From Sipunculus nudus (lineage: Eukaryota; Annelida; Sipuncula; Golfingiida; Sipunculidae): a stretch of DNA of 64,000 nt. The notes below the pieces were generated by a model. That model ran no database searches and had not been told where the DNA came from. It was given only the letters and a program-made list of their open reading frames with translations. Location of the stretch: positions 38,898,401 through 38,962,400 of the forward strand of contig CM049317.1 of the NCBI GenBank assembly GCA_026874595.1, written 5' to 3'. Position numbers and translations under genes: made by a program. Shown here piece by piece: positions 56,456-64,000 of the stretch (position 1 is the first letter of the stretch; every line of letters begins with the position of its first letter).

Positions 56456-57559
56456 AAACGCATATGTATGCACAACAGAAGTTATTATTATTCAGATAAA
56501 ATGTTTGAATTCTGTCAGAGATAAAAGAAAGACCGGCATAATATAGCGAACAGCATTATAACTGACCCTTGTGCAACCAACAAGTGTCAACAACCCAGCC
56601 AATCCTCCTTGACTTTTCTGCATGATTTACATGTCAGATTTAAAATAGGCCTAATCTCCTCTAAAGTATGTTGAATTAACACGAAAAATAGCGTTTCCTA
56701 CTTAAAAAATCAATTGGTACTTGCCAAAATATTACCACGAAACCTTTGGCTTACTCTAGTACACAAGTGTTAGAAACACTGGACCGGACGCGATCACAGA
56801 CATCAACATAAACACAGCGCCTGAGCAACAACGCCTGACAATGTATAGATGTCTCGACTGAATTTTCCCCAAAAATGTAATACATGATCCTGTTAGCTGA
56901 AACGTCGCATGTTGCGGTGACTCAGGCCTGGGCCCGATACACGACCTGTGCTACCCGTGCATTTCCGCCGAGTTTGGTCTTCTTTTTTTGGGATTTGTAG
57001 CCCAAAACGGACTTCCAGTCACGCGGCCTTGTGTGTACTAACACGTATACCCATAGCAACATTAAACAGCTCAAAGTAAGGTACTAAGACCGTTGGTTTT
57101 GCCTAGAAACTTTTGTATGAAGCAAAAGTGAACTGATACTGTGAAAGAATAGGCATAATATTGCTCCTGATTTTGTCCCTTTAATTTAGTTGCTAAATAA
57201 TTTAGATATCATTCTATACAGCAGGTATCACAGTGATAAAGAATAACATTCACTTTAGTTTTGTTTTTATGTTGCAATCACCAAACATGATTTTACAACC
57301 AATTCCTACCAGTATCGTATACCCCTCTCTGTGACACACTGAGTGTAGAATATGCACAAGACAGAGTGACAGAGGCAGGGGGTGGGCAAACAGAGCAGCC
57401 ATCCAAAGCTCAGCGGCAATAATTTCATCGAAACAACTGAATTCACGCAGACATAACACCACTTTAGAATCCTACAATACTAAATACAGTATTTTGACGA
57501 TTTGGGCGTGGTTAAACTTTGAAGATAGACGTCCCGCTGAAACCAACCTCTCTCCGCAG
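56456..57559. other. No gene seen
   Basis: Ordinary intergenic sequence of mixed composition. No protein-like frame or repeat was recognised. Confidence 0.4.
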
Positions 57560-57745
57560 ATAGATCCTCGCCTGGACGCTTTCCTCGGAGTTTTTTTTTT
57601 ATCGCATCCCGCGCCCTTATCAAAGCCTTCGCGAAATCCCTTCCGGGGACTAGGCGCGGATCCGGGGGGGGGGGGGGGGGGGGTTGGGCGTCGAGCCCCG
57701 CGCCACCCACGCAGCCCCCCCCCCCCCCCCAATCCTCAACCACTG
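57560..57745. repeat. Decayed repeat with G20 and C16 tracts
   Basis: GGACTAGGCGCGGATCC precedes a run of 20 G (57664-57683). After 31 bases comes a run of 16 C (57715-57730). CGGATCC next to a homopolymer also occurs at the edge of the small transposon at 15068-15074, so this may be the same kind of element. Confidence 0.55.
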
Positions 57746-57784
57746 CTGTCACCCAACGACCATTTTTAGACAATATTTATGCAT

Positions 57785-60629
57785 GACACCCGTTAACTCC
57801 TTAAAACAAGAAATCTTTATCCGAAAATTGGCAATATCAGTATTTCATTAGAAAAACAACAAGTGGACATTTTAGTGGTAACAGAAACAATGCTGAACAA
57901 CCATACTGATGATGAAAATGAGTAAATGGCTATAACTTGGTGTGACGAGATAGACAGTGATAAACAACAGTGAGGATGGTCATGCTGTGTTCATATTGCA
58001 AATAAAATAGACATTGAAAAGAACTTTGATAACACTGAAACAGTATGGGTTGAGCTGAAACTACCTCATACAAGACCCATAGTAACTGGTGGGGTCTACA
58101 GACCAACAAATCAAAGTATAAGTGAATTCTATGAACAAGTATACGGGCAACTTGATGGCCTTACATAGGCTAACATGTAGATAAACATTCTTGGTGACTT
58201 TAATACTGACTATGCCAAACCTAACATGCACTCGCTAGTAGAGAACTTTGAAAGAATGCACCATCTCAAATGATTGAACAACCCATCAGGATAAAATAGA
58301 CCATGTATACACCAGTCGTCCCGAGGTGTTCCGGGCTACGGGGACAATGGCCACAGGTCGATGTGACCATAACTTTATACTAGTATATAGTATGCGGAAC
58401 GATATCAACGTAATTAAAGGACCAGTGAGATTATACATTTTTTTAATAAGAAGCTTTTCATAAGAACCTGGAGCTGACAAATTCAAATTATGTCATAAAA
58501 ACTGTGTGCCCTTAAAACGCATTAAGTATATTTAATCAACATTTGCAATCCTTCACCAAGATTTGTAATATACACGAAAAATGTAAAAATACGTTAAAAT
58601 CAAACCCAAGGGATTACAGGTGAATATTGGTTTTCGTGTATAAACCGGAATGCCTGGCACCCCAAGGCCAAGAGCGCTGGACTCAAGGAGGACAACTGGG
58701 AAAAGGCAAGAAAGTCTCGAAACATTACAAACAACCTAATAATTAAACTTAAACGGGACTTTATTCGAAATACTATAAATGATAACAGCAAGAACTCTAA
58801 GGACTAACGGAAGGAACTTGAAATTTTATCACAAGTAGAAATCATAAAAATATTAATAATCTGGTGAAGAATACAAATGATATTACTGATAACAAGCACA
58901 TGAAAATTGCCATTAACACTTCCTTTGCGGAAATAGGACATAAATTGTCTAATAACATCATGGCAGTACGGAACCTGAACCAGATACGGACAGCTGACCA
59001 AGGCATTTGTATTTGTGCCCATAACAGAAGGCTTTGTTTAAAAACAACTGCATGTGAAAGCTATTTCGATACACAATTAAAGCTGCAGGCCTGGATAATA
59101 TCAGTGCTCGCCTGTTACAATATGCAGCAAACTGTATTGCTAAACCATTAACAAAGATATTTAAGTTTACTTTCGAGAGTGGTACCATATATCCCCAAGT
59201 AAAGGAAACCTGCCAAAGTTACACCTATCCACCAGGGAAGAGCAACAGAGGATTTTAACAACTATAGAATAATTTCAGTCTTACCTGTGGTAATGAAAAT
59301 TTTGGAAAGGGTCATTCATAACAAAGTATATTCTTAGTATATATAACTTACTATAAACTACTATGTGATGAACAGTCCGGTTTCAGTCCCAAACACTCAA
59401 CAGTGATGACCTCGCGCTACGTTTTGGATAATTACCTCATACTTCATACGAAGGAAATGCTCCCTCCGACCACCATATTAAAAACCATGCGAGTACATTA
59501 ATGTCTACACATTTAAAGTTAACATTTCTATTTGTAGGATGCCAAAATCCTTGAAAGCCATGTATCAAACTTTAAATATGCTGCTGCGTGAGTAATGTTG
59601 AGTTATTTTGAATTCACTTATTTAAGATTTAAATTTATTTAAGATTAAAATGTCCATTTATCACAGAATTTTCGTTCACAAAGGCCACTATATATATTTA
59701 AGGTCACAAAGGAGACTGGACATACGGTTTTGTTATTTTGTATCAAACATTCGAATCTCCTTTTGTATGAAGATGCTGAGCGAAGTACATAAAAATGACA
59801 CCCTTGAAGCAGTTGTGCTCCATAGATTTATACTTAATCTTTTCACATCATATTATAGATATGATATGTCAAAAAGTGTCTAAGAAACTAGGAGTTATAA
59901 ATAGATGTTAGCCTCATATTGATAAAGAAACACTGTATATTTTATAACAGTATTATAATAGACCTACCTCACTTTAATTATTGTGATACATCATTTGATA
60001 CATACAGTCATAGACATATAGATGGCATCCAAAGACTACAGAACTGAGGATTAAGGATAGCGCTATGCATCAAAGAAGATGCCAACACCCTCACCGCCAT
60101 TACATAACCTGACTAAATGTGCTGAGGCCACAAGAGCAATATTCATACTGCATGCTTAACGTTTAAAATAGATAATGGACTAGTGGCAGAATATATGTGT
60201 TAATTGTTTACAAATAACAATAAAATAACTAATATAGATACCAGGAGCTATAGCAGAGGAGATTTTTATATTAAAAGGTCACTAAAAGAATTGGGTAAAA
60301 AGTCATTCAGTTATAGAGAAGTAATAAAATGGAACCGTCTTACACAACGTAATAGAGCTAAAAAAAAGTGGAGCAATATAAAGTATTTTACAGTGAAGAA
60401 TATTATCAGTGCAGGGATTAATGTTTTATGTCATGTGCCAAATGTGTGTCGGTATTAAACACCATTATTATATTTTTACAATAATTTACTAATTAAAGTC
60501 TGACCTTATATGAATTTTATTTAATATGTGTCATTTTTATGTGCCAGGACTGCATGTGAGAGCAGTGACTATGATTAACACATATCACTGAACGTATTTA
60601 CCCTGAATAAAGAGTATCTTATCTTACCA
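57785..60629 (+). mobile_element. CR1/jockey-like LINE, heavily decayed but spanning endonuclease to 3' tail
   Basis: The order of parts is: endonuclease text (VTGGVYRPTNQSISEFYEQV, ILGDFNTDY, VFRATGTMATGRCDHNFILV) at about 58000-58400; reverse transcriptase text (AGLDNISARLLQYAANCI, NYRIISVLPVVMKILERVIH, DEQSGFSPKHSTVMTSRYVL) at about 59080-59450; and a C-terminal part (DLPHFNYCDTSFDTYSHRHI, SFSYREVIKWNRLTQRNR) at about 59960-60456. The tail ends TGAATAAAGAGTATCTTATC. Many stops and frameshifts occur, and the 59500-59900 part is poorly aligned with the family. Confidence 0.82.
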
Positions 60630-61825
60630 GTGTTTGGATGTACCTGAATATATGAATATATTGGCAATTGTGTAATTTAATATCACACAATCTTATGTAA
60701 GACATACATTTATGATATTATTTATTACAAACTGTGAAGAGAAAACTAAGAAATATTGAGTAAACAATTCTCTATTACAGATAAACCCAACTTCCACTAT
60801 CGGCATTCTTGTTTCAGGTTCATAAAATAAAAGGAATGCTTAGTGTGCTCACCTTTCAAGGTCATTGGGGTCGATGAATTTTGGTCTCTGCGTCTGTTCG
60901 TGGTAATAGGCTTTTCAGTCCAAGTATGGAAGTATGTCTTGAGCAACATTACATTGCCCCTTTTTTGGCTAGACAATTTTTATCAGTTAAATAACACGAT
61001 AGCAAACATACTTCTCTGAAATTTACTCCATTTAAGCGAAGATTAATGTATTTTATGATGTATATATATACGTTACATTTTCATTCTAACTCCCTGGTGA
61101 GACGGAGTATCCAGCAAAAGTCGGTTTTAGAACGAAAAGTACAAACCGGCGATCCTTTATCCAAGGTTATGGCCTCTGTTTTTCCATGCAGTAAACCTGG
61201 ATTCTGATAATGCTTGCTAACAATAAATAACACTCAGGGCGTTCTGCTTTTGAGTAAACATTTATCCTTAAAAGACATTCACATTTTACATCGTGTTCAA
61301 GATCACTTAGGCAATAGTTGAACTTCCGTTATTCCCGTAACATATATTGTAAGGTCACCGAAAGGTCATATTCACTAACAGAAGATTCAGTCTATAAATG
61401 TTGTATATATGTCCCCATGTAGGCCCGGTGAAGTGTTCACAGCCAGGTGAACTCTGTAAGTACAACACGATTTATTGAAACGTAGGTGTAATAAACAAGA
61501 GGCCGTCCACAAGTTCAGCAGCGTGACTGTTTAACAAGCAGTAATCTTCTTGTTTTGTGGCCGTGCACGACACGCCCCATAATTACCAGCAGTGACAAGG
61601 ATTTTCGGGTACGACTGTGCGGGAATTCCTGTGGGGCACACATGGATGGTAAACACGTTACCTTTCCTCGGGCTCGTTGGTCTTTGTACGTGTAAATACC
61701 ACACTGTAATGACACTGCACCCCGTTTTGCCACATGCAACGCTTTTGCAGTTATTGGTATTTGCTTGGCCAAATATAGCAGTATCAATCTGCACCTAAAT
61801 ATATGGATTCCTGAAACGTCTGTTT
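60630..61825. other. No convincing gene
   Basis: Open frames at 61515-61798 on both strands are modest in length and match nothing I recognise. The patch at 61500-61800 is GC-richer than its surroundings. Confidence 0.4.
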
Positions 61826-62125
61826 TTTTTTATTTATTTATTTATCTTTATTCAGTATGTTCAGTGCGTTCAGATAGATACAATTTAATAAAATAATCAC
61901 CCACGATAACTGTTATTTGTTCCTAAGTTTCCTATAGGCCTTAGTTTGTAAAAGTTTATTAAACATCACTGAACGATCTGTCTTGGGCCGTCGTTCTTTC
62001 GTCAGCTCACAATGATTGTAATGCTGACATAATCCAATGTAATTTGCACATTCAGGAAAAAACAACTTTGCTTTCTGAGTTGATAATAAATTCCATTGTC
62101 TTATAGGAGAGTGGAAAGCGTAATT
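61826..62125 (-). mobile_element. LINE tail, minus strand
   Basis: On the minus strand a frame reads QKAKLFFPECANYIGLCQHY then NHCELTKERRPKTDRSVMF and KLLQTKAYRKLRNK, followed by a short 3' UTR and GAATAAAGATAAATAAATAA, the AT-rich tail typical of CR1-like LINEs. The coding match is weaker than for the other LINE pieces. Confidence 0.5.
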
Positions 62126-62287
62126 TAAAAACGACAGTTATATACCAGACATCAGTATGCAATGAACCTCTTGATAAAGAAAGAGAAATCAGCATACTTT
62201 TACAATCACAAATGTATTTATTTATTTATCACTTGTAATGCGCCGTATTATGTCGCAGAACATGACTCACATACAGTAGAAGAGTCT

Positions 62288-63291
<1,004 letters not shown>

Positions 63292-63341
<50 letters not shown>
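63292..63341. repeat. (TA)n microsatellite
   Basis: A TA run directly followed by ACAGTCGAACCTC. Confidence 0.95.
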
Positions 63342-63345
<4 letters not shown>

Positions 63346-63480
63346 TCGAACCTCCACCCTTGGAACTGGGCCAAAGTGCCCACTTTATAGAGGTGCCAAC
63401 ATTATGGAGGTAATAGCTGTCACATTCAGTGCTGCCACCTACTTGAAATATTACTACAGTTGCTCCTGATTTATAAGAGT
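63342..63480. repeat. Possible end of a pogo/Tc1-like DNA transposon
   Basis: ACAGTCGAACCTCCACCCTT right after a TA run resembles termini of TA-inserting elements. The opposite terminus (GAGGTTCGACTGT) was not found in the window, so this is tentative. Confidence 0.35.
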
Positions 63481-64000
63481 AGTTCATTGACTCATGCATG
63501 TACTTTCTCCTTGTTTTAGATATAAGGTCAATAAGTAAACATTTAATATTATGCATGTATATATACATATAAATATGTGTGTGTGTTATGATATGTATTG
63601 ATGGAAATACCGTACAAGGAGTGATCCCTGTCATTGAAATCTTTCTAACATTTTGGTAAGTAACCCAATGTATCCTAAGATATACCATACTGTTTTACAA
63701 ACATTCTCTAGGACAATCTTTAAACAGGTTCCCTTTAGGGCTATGGCAAACCTTTATATATCAGTTTGGGGTTGACCTTTCAAAATGGACAGTAACAGTG
63801 AACATGACACAGAATGCATGCAATTGACCTGTGTTAGTAAATTAGTGCAACTGCTACGTAAACATTTCACTGGGCGAGACTGTTACTCGGTTAACTCATC
63901 TCAGAGTGTCAAGTTATTGGGGGATTGAGTAGGGTGTCCACTCATGATATTAACTGTGGCCGTTTCTTTGCTTCGCGGACATAAGAAAGTCTAGTGACTG
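63481..64000. other. No gene seen
   Basis: Low-complexity and ordinary intergenic sequence up to the window edge. Confidence 0.4.

Noticed and set aside
61515-61798. A small conserved gene on the minus strand
   Set aside because: Two overlapping frames of equal length on the same strand, and one on the other, with no recognisable motif or splice context.

Overview
This window looks like a piece of a marine invertebrate nuclear genome, most likely a lophotrochozoan such as a mollusc or a close relative. The grounds are AT-rich sequence, GT-AG introns, several families of decayed LINEs, a tRNA-derived SINE, a bivalve 'pearl'-like element with a tandem-repeat core, and a multicopy invertebrate ORF family. 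No prokaryotic feature, CRISPR array, rRNA gene or functional tRNA gene was seen.

The main gene lies on the minus strand from 50306 to 16804. I assembled it from splice sites and reading phases as ten coding exons: a signal-peptide exon, four exons encoding two complete long-form C-type lectin domains, a ~3.35 kb Ser/Thr-rich mucin exon, two short linker exons, a transmembrane exon and a tyrosine-free cytoplasmic tail. All but the last junction are phase 1, and the model reads through as about 1609 residues. It would be a type I cell-surface lectin/mucin receptor. The 3' edge of the mucin exon is the uncertain part.

Layout: 1-5960 holds three LINE remnants. 9574-15121 is a broken copy, still with an intron, of a PIN-like plus CXC-domain ORF, flanked by an inverted pair of ~180 bp repeats and carrying a 156 bp DNA-transposon insertion near its 3' end. 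16804-50306 is the lectin-mucin gene. Its introns hold an interspersed repeat family ('family A'), a Tx1-like LINE tail split by a 1.9 kb insertion, and tandem arrays with 87, 23, 38, 26 and ~180 bp units. 50360-56460 is upstream of the start codon and has a 35 bp-unit array and a 49 bp-unit array, the latter carrying an E-box hexamer in nearly every unit. 57785-60629 is another LINE, and the rest is AT-rich sequence with TA microsatellites.

The most unusual structure is the 26 bp array at 45340-46404. It starts exactly at the 5' splice site of lectin exon 2 and repeats that splice site about 40 times, each unit having the AG|GT form of a recursive-splicing ratchet point. Long open frames in the 38, 35 and 49 bp arrays are by-products of stop-free repeat units, not genes.
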